From the NCBI GenBank assembly GCA_009731375.1, contig BJOX01000107.1:859895-880264 (forward strand): a stretch of 20,370 nt of DNA, in the 5' to 3' direction. The notes beneath the pieces were generated by a model. It made no database searches. It saw only the letters and a list, made by a program, of their open reading frames with translations, and was not told where the DNA came from. Positions 8,896-18,107 of the stretch are shown here, piece by piece (position 1 is the first letter of the stretch; each line of letters starts with the position of its first letter). This DNA is from Paulinella micropora (Eukaryota; Cercozoa; Imbricatea; Euglyphida). The position numbers were made by a program, and so were the translations under genes.

Positions 8896-11375
8896 TCACT
8901 GCCTTCGTCGTCTGGCGCGGATTTCTTTGCCTGGTGGAGGACCACCAACAAAAGTCAGATCGAACTTTGACTGTTCGAGAATGTCCCAGATCTTATTAGG
9001 GATTCCGCCCAACGATAATTCAAAAGGGACATCAAGCACTCCTCTTGGCAGTGTCTGAATGGTCCACGCAGTGTAATCCTTGTCTCTGGGAGTAATTGTA
9101 TCATCCCATGTCTCGAGACTTTTTGCGTCTTTATATACTGGCAGATAATGTCTTGCCTTTGGATCCTCAACCGGGTCCATACTTCTCCAGAACTGGAGTA
9201 TCGGTTGTACTATCTTTGCGGCTGATGATATTTTGAGTGTCCGTGTGACACGCATCTGTCGTGGGACCGCCACGACCCGCATCAAGTATAAGTCTGAGAG
9301 AGTGTCATCAGCGACATGTTGTTCCGCTGGTCTCATCAGATAGAAAACATTTTTCACCCATGCGATGGTTGCTATCGCATCGCCTTCCTTCCATCGCTCA
9401 TGGACAATCTCAACGTTGCCCGCGTTTGGGTCAGTGTCCGTCCCCTCCTCCTCCTGGTGGACGTCCTTTGATCTCATCGACCTCATCGCCTTCCTCGGTT
9501 GGTCGTTGATAAGATCATTCCGCGCTCTCCTTAGCTGCGCCTCTGTGATCTTCTCCTTCTTTCCGCTATGCTCTCGCGGAGACTTGGACTGAGTCCCCAC
9601 CGCGCTTATGCGGTCAGTCTTCTCCTTGCTGTCCACCTCACTCTCCTCCTTCTCAGCTATCGGTGCCCGATAAGCATCGTCTTGGTCTATGCCAGCCTCC
9701 TTGTGGATGGGCGGCACCTCTTTGAAATCATCCTTCATCCGTTTTAACGCCTCCTCAACGGATTCATCTTCCAGTAAGAAGGGATCATACTTAATCAGCC
9801 TTCTTACATTCACAATTTGCACCTTCCCTCTACCCCTGATCTTGTAATTCAGAGGTCCCGTCTGTTCCATAATCTGATAAGGTCCTTTCCAGTGAGTGAA
9901 CAGCTTAGAGCTGACTCCCTTCGGGACTTGAGGATGGTACAATAGTACAATATCCCCGACCTGGAACTTGATCTGATCCAAGTGCGCTTGTCGCACCCCT
10001 TCAGCGTCAGTCTTTCGGTGCTCCGCCTCTCTATGCGCCCTGACTATTTGTTCCGCCTCCATCTTCACTCTAAGTCTCATCCCAAACAACTCATCCGCAT
10101 CCGCCCAAGTGTCTTTTGGGTGAAGGAGCGAAGTCGGGATATCAGGCTCACGCCCATATACTAACTGATATGGCGAGATTGAGCTCTTCGAGCCTCCTAA
10201 CGCCGTAGAGGGTAGACAGTTCATTGCAAACGCAAATGATGGTGCTGCCTCGACCCATGCTCTTTGATTCTCGTTCTTCGTGCAATACATCTTTAGTGAG
10301 GCTTTGAGGGGTCTGTGTACCCGCTCGATTTTCCCATTTGCTCGCGGGTTATAGGCAGTAACATATTGCCATTTCATCCCGTAATACCTAGATAGTTTGT
10401 CGATGACCTCGTTATTAAAGTCCGAGCCTCGATCAGAACATATCTTTCTTGGTACTCCGATCTGTGAGATGATCCTATCGATCAGCGCCTCGGCCGTCGT
10501 CTTGCCGGTAACGTCTTTGACAGGGATGATCCACACATAGTTGGTGGCTCTGTCAATAGCCGTGAGGAGGTACTTGTAACCATCCTTTGATTCTGGGAAA
10601 GGTCCACATGATCAATGTGCATAAACTCAAACATCCCCGCATGAAGAGGAAATTCGCCAATCAGGCCGAAATTTGCCTTCAGTGGTGTTTTGTTTATCTT
10701 GCATGGGATGCATGCATCCACCGCCTGATCTATCTCCTCCTTCATCTTCTTCCACCAGAATCGCCTCGCTACGAACATGTGAGTTCGTTGTCGACCCGGA
10801 TGCGCCAAAAGTGGGCAATTGTGGGCTGCGACAAATATAAATCGTCTCAGACTCTCCGGTACCCAAAGGGTCCATTTGTCCGGCTGTGACGCATAGCGAC
10901 CGTGAAGGCCCTTGTACCACAGTAGACCATCTCTCCATCCCATCTCCTTCATCTGATCTTTGATCGCTTTCGTCATCCGTAGCTCATCCGGGTTCTGATA
11001 TAACTGTATCAGTTCTTTAAACTCCGGATCTTGAGCCTGTTGTTGCCTCCATGCGGTAGGCGAGGCTATATGGATAGTACCATCTTCTAGCCGTACCCCG
11101 ATTCTTTCCGGGTCATCGTCTAGGTCACTTCTCCGCTCTTGAGGAGGCTCCGCATAAACTTCCTGCGTCTCCTCTTCCTCTCTTATGTTCGCCTTCGCAT
11201 TCTCATATACCTCATAGGACCACTCAGCGTCCTCCTGGGTATGTAGCTCACAACATATCCCGTGATCCGGGCCTTGTGGACTGTACGGTAGACCTGTGCG
11301 GTCATATCGGACTCCACTCGCCATCTCTATCGCCTCAATGTGGCTGACCTCATACACCTTCTGAAAGCCCGGCAT
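8896..11375 (-). pseudogene. Ty3/gypsy integrase fragment of pol, one frameshift, long C-terminal tail
   Basis: The first part (11375 down to ~10607) begins MPGFQKVYEV and runs through an acidic linker to the HHCC zinc domain: H185, H192, C222 and C225, with spacings of 6, 29 and 2 residues. The first catalytic Asp follows in FMHIDHV. A single missing base near 10604-10607 shifts the frame; the other frame continues GPFPESKDGYKYLLTAIDRA and gives KICSDRGSDF and NGKIERVHR. The Asp and Glu there are exactly 35 residues apart, as in DD35E enzymes. A GPY/F module follows (THWKGPYQI ... NVRRLIKYDPF). About 276 more residues extend beyond the usual end, highly charged, with a more ordered stretch near the C-terminus and a basic end (RARRRRQ, stop at 8896-8898). 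Reverse transcriptase and RNase H are absent. The enzyme would insert retroelement cDNA, but this copy is defective as written. Confidence 0.88.
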
Positions 11376-11384
11376 GGGACTCCA
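11367..11384 (-). other. Possible primer binding site of inner element
   Basis: On the minus strand the 5' LTR ends ATTACA, followed by TT and then TGGAGTCCCATGCCGGGC. It starts TGG as a PBS should. The same bases overlap the first ATG of the pol fragment, so it could instead be pol sequence joined to the LTR by a deletion. Not decidable here. Confidence 0.35.
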
Positions 11385-11386
11385 AA

Positions 11387-11624
11387 TGTAATGCCCTCAA
11401 CGATAGCTCGTAAAAAGTCGGTAATACAACCAAACACAGTCCTCAAAAGATGAGAATGGTGTCTCGTTATATTAGCTCAGTGAAGCCAAAAAGGAAAACG
11501 GCAACAGACCAGGAATAAAATGGCATCAGGTCCAATCCGGACAAATAATACTGAAAAACAAGCTGGTGCACCTGTCACCAGGAAAAGGTACTTTTTACCG
11601 GCTATCCGGGGGGTGATGCCTACA
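11387..11624 (-). repeat. 5' LTR of inner element (238 bp)
   Basis: Differs from 7783-8020 at about six positions. It is followed by GTACCCCCTCC (11625-11635), which belongs to the internal side of the other LTR copy and should not occur here. After 10 N, the sequence restarts with GCCTACA, repeating the LTR end. Confidence 0.85.
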
Positions 11625-11645
11625 GTACCCCCTCCNNNNNNNNNN

Positions 11646-13330
11646 GCCTACATATCTATGACTTGGACAAAAAGTTGGCACAGATTCGATGATGCGACAT
11701 GGTCTATTTATGGGCCGGACGACTGTACATTTATTGATGGTTGATGCTTTTGGGTGCATATATGATGAGGCTATGTATTTCTTGCAGTTTGGATGAGCTG
11801 CAGTACGTGAGGGGCTTGATTGGGCATGATATGTCAATCGGCAGAAGTTTGAATTTTGAATGGTGATGTAACGCACACTGCACCATATTTCTTATCAGTG
11901 TTTATCATTTTGGGGTCGTGCCCTGCAGCTGACAATGGCATGATGTTTGGTTGAGTGACGGTGTAGTGACTGTTGCAAACATCATATGGCTGGTTGAGTA
12001 TGATGCGGGAGGGGGCGATGGAGTTCTGCAGAACTGACGAAGGTGGAAGTCAGACGGGCAGTGAGACGTGTCGACGTTGACGTTGGATGGGGGAAGAAGG
12101 TGGCATACAGGCTTGGGAAGGGATGGAATAACAGATGGGTCAGTGTACAAGAGGAGCACTGAAAGAGGAGGTAAAGTGGAAGGTGTCAAACGCAAAGGGG
12201 ATGGCAACAAAACTGGCTACGGAATAGTCAGGGGGATGAGGAACTTTGCGATAATCATGTGGGAACTTCTACAGCAGAGGGGGACTACAGGGGTCCGCAT
12301 GCAAAGTGGGGATATATTCTGTCATCATGGCTCGGAAAGTCAAATGCTTCTGGACGCCTTTTGCGGCTGGCAAGGTACCTTACTAGTAGGGGTGGTGACA
12401 GCGACGGGAAATGTTGGTGGGCATATGGAAGGAGGAGGGACGAGGCAGAATTGTTGAGGCCCGAAGGGGGCTGAAACCACATGGAAAGGGCGCACAGACA
12501 GAAAGGTATGGGGGATGCTTTGAGAATACACTGCTGTGGGGAAGGGGGAACGTTTACTGGTCGAAGGAGGAAGGACTTGGACAGGTTGGGATATTGGCGG
12601 GATTCAATGATGGAATGAGGACGACGAAAGTCAATCTGACTCGGGAAGGAAGGAGGAAGAAGGATGGGCAACAAGATAGACACGGGGTCTGATACATCAC
12701 GATAATAATATGGGAACCCTTACAGGCCATGGGGCCACAGGGATGGATACGAAGATTGAGGGGGAGATGTGACCAGTGGGAACGGGGACTAGGTCACAAT
12801 GGATACCATTATTAAGGCACAAGTCGAATGTGGCAGGGCAATAAGGTGGGATGGTGATGAATACCGGACAGAGAGGCAAAGGACAAGTCGGAGAAGGAAA
12901 CACTGCCTAGAGCAGGGACATATGGCAAAGGAAAGGACGACAAGGAATGATTCTACACGTGTAAGGAGTCGGATTGTGGCGTGGTCATAAGAAGGTGAAA
13001 TGGGGATGAATAACGGACGAGGAGGGGACAAAAAACCAGTGGCAGAAAACACACTTCCTAGGGGAGGGGAATAAGGGAACGGAAAAAAACACGACACTGG
13101 TCATAATATCGTCGGAACTGGGACACACTGAGGGTGCCACTGGATGTACCGTACCGACTTAGACTTGATTGGTACTGGGAACTTGGAACGGAGGGTGGTG
13201 AGACGTGATGTCATTTGGGACAACACTTACTGTTATCATTTAGTAAAATACTTAAAAGAAAGATTTGGTATCCACTTTGAGGCATCACAATGAGAATTGG
13301 GGGGAAAACGCGACATGGATTGATGGGGAA
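11646..13330. other. Internal non-coding region of outer element, purine-rich with degenerate repeats
   Basis: A G- and A-rich plus strand without a supported gene. Some parts resemble each other: 12250-12313 and 12703-12769 share the ATGTGGGAAC/ATATGGGAAC, TTACAG/CTACAG and GGGG blocks; 12839-12946 and 12987-13100 share GGGATGATGAATA-like, GACAAG and GGCAGAAAACAC-like blocks. The open frames here (up to 129 codons) have no recognisable domain and overlap on both strands. Confidence 0.55.
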
Positions 13331-13353
13331 AAAAAATTATGCAAAAAGGGAAT

Positions 13354-13690
13354 GGATGTGGATGGTTTATTTAAATTCCCACAAGTTTCATGGCAATTTT
13401 CAGAGTTCGAGGGGAGGACGATGGATGTGGATGGATTATTCAAATTCCCACAAGTTTCATGGCAATTTTCAGAGTTCGAGTGGAGGACGATGGATGTGGA
13501 TGGATTATTCAAATTCCCACGAGTTTCATGGTAATTTTTAGAGTTCGAGGGGAGGACGATGGATGTGGATGGATTATTCGAATTCCCACGAGTTTCATGG
13601 CAATTTTCAGAGTTCGGGGGGAGGACAATGGAGGTGGATGGATTATTCAAATTCCCACGAGTTTCAATGGCAATCTTTCATGAATTTGAG
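13354..13690. repeat. 69-bp tandem repeat, almost five copies
   Basis: Units start at 13354, 13423, 13492, 13561 and 13630 (GGATGTGGATGG, the last as GGAGGTGGATGG), with an exact period of 69. Each unit contains AAATTCCCAC, GTTTCATGG, CAATTTTCAGAGTTCGAG and GGAGGACGATGGATG. Since 69 is 23 codons, several frames on both strands stay open throughout, which explains the overlapping 83-121-codon frames. The copies differ by a few substitutions. Confidence 0.93.
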
Positions 13691-13782
13691 ATTTTACACG
13701 AGAGGGCTCGTACAAAATCGTTTTAGGCGAGGGTGTCAAGTGGCAACTTGAAATACCCACGGTCATAAAGTGGCAATTTTTA

Positions 13783-13798
13783 CACGAGGAAGCTCGTG
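13783..13798. other. Small perfect hairpin CACGAG-GAAG-CTCGTG
   Basis: A six-base stem with a four-base loop lies inside the outer element, 3' of the tandem array. A related sequence, TTTTACACGAGAGGGCTCGTAC, occurs at about 13692-13713. Possibly a degenerate repeat of the element; no function is implied. Confidence 0.5.
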
Positions 13799-14086
13799 AA
13801 AAATCCGTTGGGGGTTCGGACGGAATCGAATGGAAGAAAATACGGAATCAATGGATTTTGATCGGGCGGATATGGATTTATTAATAATTGGACGGGGGTA
13901 GTATAGACTCACACTAGGTGGGGGGGGACTATGAATGAATTTAGGTTAACACGGGGGGGTGCAAGTTATCCGGGGGAGGGGATCAAGTCACATACCATCA
14001 CTCCGAGATAATTTTACACATTCTATCCCGGTTTGGTTCGGCTGGTTTTAACTCGACTTCTCGCGCACCCTGACGAGGGCACGCTC

Positions 14087-14101
14087 GAGGGGGAGAGGGG
14101 A
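14087..14101 (+). other. Polypurine tract of outer element
   Basis: GAGGGGGAGAGGGGA lies three bases before the 3' LTR. Such a tract primes plus-strand cDNA synthesis in LTR elements, and it fixes the element orientation as plus. Confidence 0.7.
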
Positions 14102-14104
14102 TTA

Positions 14105-14260
14105 TGCCGGCCCACCCGGAATATAATGGCATTACTCTATGTTTCGGTCTGTCGGTTTTCCTTGGCTTGGAGAGTACGGAGTCCCTTCTACGTTAGGTAT
14201 TCCTCATTCTACAAGTCGTTAGATAGTTGTTGTATTATTAAATATTGAGTCACTGTAACA
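14105..14260 (+). repeat. 3' LTR of outer element (156 bp)
   Basis: Partner of 7555-7703. It is followed by CAACTA (14261-14266), matching the bases before the left LTR. Confidence 0.85.
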
Positions 14261-14266
14261 CAACTA

Positions 14267-14812
14267 TTGCCTTTTCCCCACTCAGAATTACCTTTTTCCA
14301 GCCCCGATTTCCCGTGAAACGCGCACGTTGCGGTAAATTTGTGGACAAGGAAACACGAGTGAACGGAAAAACAATGTTTGACTGTCATTTTCGCCGTTCC
14401 CAGTCATTTTCGCCTAGGCCTCCCAAATCAGTTTGGTTTTGAGAATCGAGTTCACCAACCCCTGACACTATCCGTTTTATGACTGCCACGGTTAACTAGA
14501 AACAAAAAGACACAATCCGTTTGAGAACCGGAGACCTCACAATCTACGATTCATCCTCGACGACGTAAGTTGCCTTCAAGCCTGCAACGAGTTCGAAATT
14601 ACATAAATACTTGAAACGAAGTGACCTCATATGTAATTCTATGTTCATTAGTGAATATGAAAATGGAGGCTTTATGGAAAAAAAGAGTTTTAATCCTTTT
14701 TCTATAAACCTTTTTTTATTTTAAAGATCACACTGAGATCTAAGTACTAGTGAAATAAATTTGAAAAATTGAATTTGAATTTTATTGCTAGCGTTAACGA
14801 TAATATGTCCTG
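14267..14812. other. Gene-free flanking DNA
   Basis: Ordinary AT-rich sequence that continues the flank interrupted at 7554. The only frame of note (14245-14442, 65 codons) begins inside the LTR and has no recognisable features. No gene or RNA is seen. Confidence 0.6.
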
Positions 14813-14820
14813 TTTTTTTT

Positions 14821-14899
<79 letters not shown>

Positions 14900-14918
14900 N
14901 NNNNNNNNNAAAAAAAAA

Positions 14919-14983
<65 letters not shown>

Positions 14984-14993
14984 TTTTTTTTTC
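14813..14993. repeat. Poly-A / poly-T block around a 10-N gap
   Basis: Runs of ~45 A, ~31 T, 10 N (14900-14909), 9 A, 18 T and ~42 A follow one another. Alternating pure A and T runs next to a gap look like contig-end extension artefacts rather than real sequence. The matching Lys/Phe frames are meaningless. Confidence 0.85.
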
Positions 14994-15548
14994 GTAAGGT
15001 AAGTGGTTGCGAAAATTTGGTGGTACATATTTTAAGTTACGAACTCTCTTATTCTGAAACATTTTTTTTTTAATTACAATTAGGCATGCCTCCTGGGTTT
15101 TTGGTGTTTTTGGGCTTTTAACACTAAAAATTGTTCAGGCCGGGCCAGGGCAAACCCTCAATTTTTTTCCGTCCCTATCGAACTTTTGAAACCCTTTTTG
15201 TCGAATTGTTGAAAGGCGCCATTCCGATGCCTCCAAAGAAGCGACCTGCACTAATCAGACGTAAGAGCAAGGACAAAAATATTTCCAAATCCCAACAGAG
15301 CCCTCGTCACGAAGTCAGGGCTAAAAAAAAAAGAAGCTTGACGAAGCAGTCTATGTGCTAGAGCAGCGAGAACAAGACCCTTCGTACGGCAGGGAAACCG
15401 GAATTGTTTATGAGCCACTTCCCACAACCCAGAGGTCACAGACCGAGTCTCTTTTCTATAACGTTAGAACAGATTACGATCCACAAAACCCCCCCCCCCC
15501 AGACAGAACATTTTCAACCTGCTTAGTGCAAAAACTATCTCTAAGTGG

Positions 15549-15613
15549 CATGCTGCTTATGACACTGCTGCTTCTGATTCTGCTTATGACACTGCTGCTT
15601 CTGATTCTGCTTC
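15549..15613 (+). repeat. 27-bp in-frame tandem duplication
   Basis: GCTTATGACACTGCTGCTTC plus TGATTCT occurs twice in a row and encodes AYDTAASDS twice in the transposase-like protein. A shorter partial GCTTCTG follows. The duplication keeps the frame. Confidence 0.85.
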
Positions 15614-16398
15614 TGTTGACCCTAAGCCTGTGCGTGTGAGATGGAATGCTGCCTTTGATGGTGAGGGTGAGGCGATTTTTTGCGATAAATATGACACACA
15701 TACTGTGATTGTTTGTCGTGTTCCACGCACTCGAAAGAAAGACACAGAGACAACGAGTAGAGTCACAGACTGGCAGAGAAAGAAGAGAGTAGGTCAGGCA
15801 GTTAGCTTGCTTAGGCAGTGTGTGTCGGAAGAGTATCGGTTGAGTGAGGAGGAGGCGTGCGAGTACGATGACATGTACAAAGACATGGTACAAAACTACC
15901 AGAAAAAGCCTACCGCCGAAGAGATCCAAGACATTGCCTATCAGACTTTACTGCATATGGATGCCAATGTCATATCCGACGAACAGGTCAAAACCTTATA
16001 ATTACTTACAGCTACAAAGCACCCCTCCCTATTCGGTCACGATCTTGTCAAGGGCAGAAAAGCCCTTACCGCCGTCGTAGACGAGAAGTACAAACTCCAT
16101 TTAAACCGAGAAGGGACTTCCGCCTCTGCCGACGTTAGTGCACTGATGAAGTGGTTGGAGGCTGGTTGGCGGCACAAAACGGCAGATCCGAAGGAGCTAT
16201 GCCTCGCGATCGGGGGGGTGACGGGCGAAAGACGGGGCAACGTTAAACTCAGTGCTCTGGGCGATGAAGTGCTTTGCTCTAGATGAGAATCGTAATTTAA
16301 TTCCGGGTTTACCACACCCAACAACACAGAAGGGGATCTTTGCCCTCCTCGTCTCAAAGTGTTCCGAGGATTTGCTCGCCCTGAAAGATCACGCAGGC

Positions 16399-16422
16399 AC
16401 TCTCTCTCTCTCTCTCTCTCCC

Positions 16423-16461
<39 letters not shown>

Positions 16462-16475
16462 TTTTTTTTAAAAAA
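16399..16475. repeat. (TC)n, poly-C, poly-T and poly-A at a contig end
   Basis: About 22 nt of TC, ~40 C, 8 T and 6 A lead into 10 N at 16476-16485. The transposase-like coding sequence ends at DHAG just before. The homopolymers look artificial. Confidence 0.8.
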
Positions 16476-16485
16476 NNNNNNNNNN

Positions 16486-16714
16486 CGATGAGAAAGGAAG
16501 TCTAATGACAACAAGGCCCCCTTTCTCATCCAACTTGCGCAGCTTTCTTAATCGTTGCTTAGTCAGGTTGGATGGGAGGCAATTAATTAATGTTAAGTTC
16601 TTGTGCCTTTCTCTCAACCTGACGCATTGACAGTATTAATTAAAGTCACATGAATTTAACAACTTGAAGTGACATTATTAATTAATTAATAATAATTTTT
16701 CTTTAATGAATGAA
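16486..16714. other. AT-rich stretch, possible intron of the transposase-like gene
   Basis: Contains many TTAATTAA motifs and ends CTTTAATGAATGAATTAG before the coding frame resumes (GTLLLELQELEQ). The AG before 16716 can serve as an acceptor, but the matching donor is lost in the gap. Confidence 0.4.
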
Positions 16715-18107
16715 TTAGGAACTCTTCTGCTCGAGTTACAAGAGCTCGAACAGAAGGGTTGGACTTCCGGAAAGACCGGCATTCACTACCCGTGCAAGTT
16801 GTTCGTGACCGGCGATATGAAGTGGCTGCTGTACATGTCGGTGTGTGCACATAAGTCAGCAGGTGGTAACCATTTCTGCTACCTCTGCACTTGCTACAAA
16901 TCCGAACGACATAACTTTGACTTAGAATGGAACATCAACAGGAAGTCAGAGGACGTGAACACAAAAGGGAAAAAATATAAAAATGAGAAATCTCTTTTCT
17001 GGTTTGTCCCTCTAGAGAGACATATACCTGACTTACTGCATATGATGCTTCGTATCTGCGGCCGTTTTGTGGAATACCAAAATCGTGAAGTTATAGACGG
17101 GGTGCCGGAAACAAAATGGGGAATCCATATTGATTCCAGTCACTCTTTTTTTAAGCAATCAACTCGTTTGCAAGAAGTTGCTGATATAGTCAGTAATAAA
17201 AACAAACGACGTTCGGGGCCTGCTATAAGCGGCTTTCGCTTTTATCAGCCTCGTTTGGAATCAGGTGGTAAAAGGTGCATGGCAATGGTTTGGGTTAGAC
17301 AGAGGCCAGCCTTTGCGAACTTTGTTTCAGGCAGTATTTGACGAAGGCATTACTCAAGATCTGATCGCTCCCGGCCGCTGGGCTAGAATTAAGACATTCT
17401 GGGCCGCCTGGTGGGTACAGTCTTTGAAAATTAATGATCGTACTCTTTTTACTGAAGCTGACGCTAAAGCGTGGGGTCAGGAGACTATAAATATTTTTCG
17501 GAAGATGTGTACGCCTCAAGCGCAAACACCTCATCCAAATATCGTCTCCGGTGATTGGGATTTTGCGGGCCCGGACCCAACTTCTCCTATTATTTGGACA
17601 AATAAATGGGAGATACATGGGACGGGTAGACGCAAAAAGCAAGTAACAAGAGAGGATGGTAGCATTCTTTTGCGTGCCGATGTCGGCCCCACCACTCTCT
17701 ACACAGAAGACTGGATTACTCCATACGTTCATCTCACTGTCTATCACATTCCGTTTTTTTGACCGAGTGGGGTACCTTGTACTGGTTTACTTGCCAATCA
17801 CTTGAGTTGCTGAATCTCATGCATTCTCACTTGTTCTTCAAGCGCAACACGCGCAGAAGAACATGGCTGCTCGAGCTTCTGCAAACTACATATATACCGC
17901 GTTCATGAGCTCAGATCTCGTGGTTACGACTTCAAAAACTATAATCACAGGTGCGACTACTGCGCAAAGAAGTTTCTTTATCATGCGCGCTGTAAGTCGC
18001 ACGTTCAGCAATGCAAAACAGAGGCACTAGATTTAGGTCTTAAGATTGGCCTCAATCACAGCACACAGTGGGAACAGCGTGATTTTTTTAAGTTTAATAA
18101 ATTGTGA

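Larger units (their letters stand above)
7783..11624 (-). mobile_element. Inner LTR retrotransposon, Ty3/gypsy integrase only
   Basis: Two 238-bp direct repeats, 7783-8020 and 11387-11624, flank the element. They differ at about six positions. On the minus strand they begin TGTAGGC and end CATTACA. A purine tract (GGGAGGGGGTAC, 8021-8032 read on the minus strand) sits before the left copy, which is therefore the 3' LTR. A TGG-starting sequence two bases from the right copy may be the PBS. TATC at 7779-7782 recurs at 11653-11656 right after GCCTACA, giving a 4-base target duplication across the scaffold gap. The interior is only ~3.4 kb and encodes integrase but no recognisable gag, protease, reverse transcriptase or RNase H. 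Confidence 0.85.
7555..14260 (+). mobile_element. Outer LTR retroelement, non-autonomous, with a nested LTR element
   Basis: Direct repeats at 7555-7703 and 14105-14260 start TGCCGGCCC and end TGTAACA, the TG...CA form of LTRs. The 6-base sequence CAACTA occurs just before the left copy (7549-7554) and just after the right copy (14261-14266), fitting a target-site duplication. After the left LTR comes T then TGGAGTGCGGTCGC, a primer-binding-site-like sequence. Before the right LTR is the purine tract GAGGGGGAGAGGGGA (14087-14101), so the element reads on the plus strand. Without the inner insertion the internal part is ~2.5 kb and has no gag or pol frame that I can recognise. It resembles a large non-autonomous retrotransposon derivative. 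Confidence 0.82.
15227..18107 (+). pseudogene. Unclassified DDE-type transposase-like gene, broken by several frameshifts and a gap
   Basis: The start is MPPKKRPALIRRKSKDK, a basic N-terminus. The frame is then followed through an A10 run (15323-15332), a C12 run (15489-15500), an in-frame TAA (15999-16001), a frame change near 16210-16260, a gap (16476-16485), an A4 run (17270-17273), a T7 run (17754-17760) and a change near 17875, to TGA at 18105-18107. Motifs: TGDMKWL (Asp codon 16814-16816); FCYLCTC, a CxxC, ~20 residues on; HIPDLLHMMLR, a DxxH (Asp 17030-17032, His 17039-17041); QSLELLN with a Glu (17804-17806). This order (second Asp, CxxC, C/DxxH, final Glu) is known in several cut-and-paste transposase superfamilies. 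The C-terminus has CDYCAKKF..H..HVQQC, zinc-finger-like. The first catalytic Asp is not placed with confidence. Bases 16486-16714 are AT-rich and end in AATTAG, so an intron may fall there. The exact superfamily is not recognised. Confidence 0.65.

Noticed and set aside
12068-12457. 129-codon plus frame in the outer element as a possible gag
   Set aside because: No zinc knuckle or capsid-like sequence; overlaps equally long frames on the other strand.
13285-13650. 121-codon minus frame and 83-97-codon plus frames over the 69-bp array
   Set aside because: Open only because the repeat period is a multiple of three.
13354-13690. CRISPR array
   Set aside because: The 69-bp units are contiguous with no unique spacers, and the context is a eukaryotic retroelement.
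15999-16001. Alternative genetic code with TAA as Gln
   Set aside because: The integrase and piggyBac frames use ordinary codons with no internal TAA or TAG, and other genes end at normal stops; one TAA is not enough.
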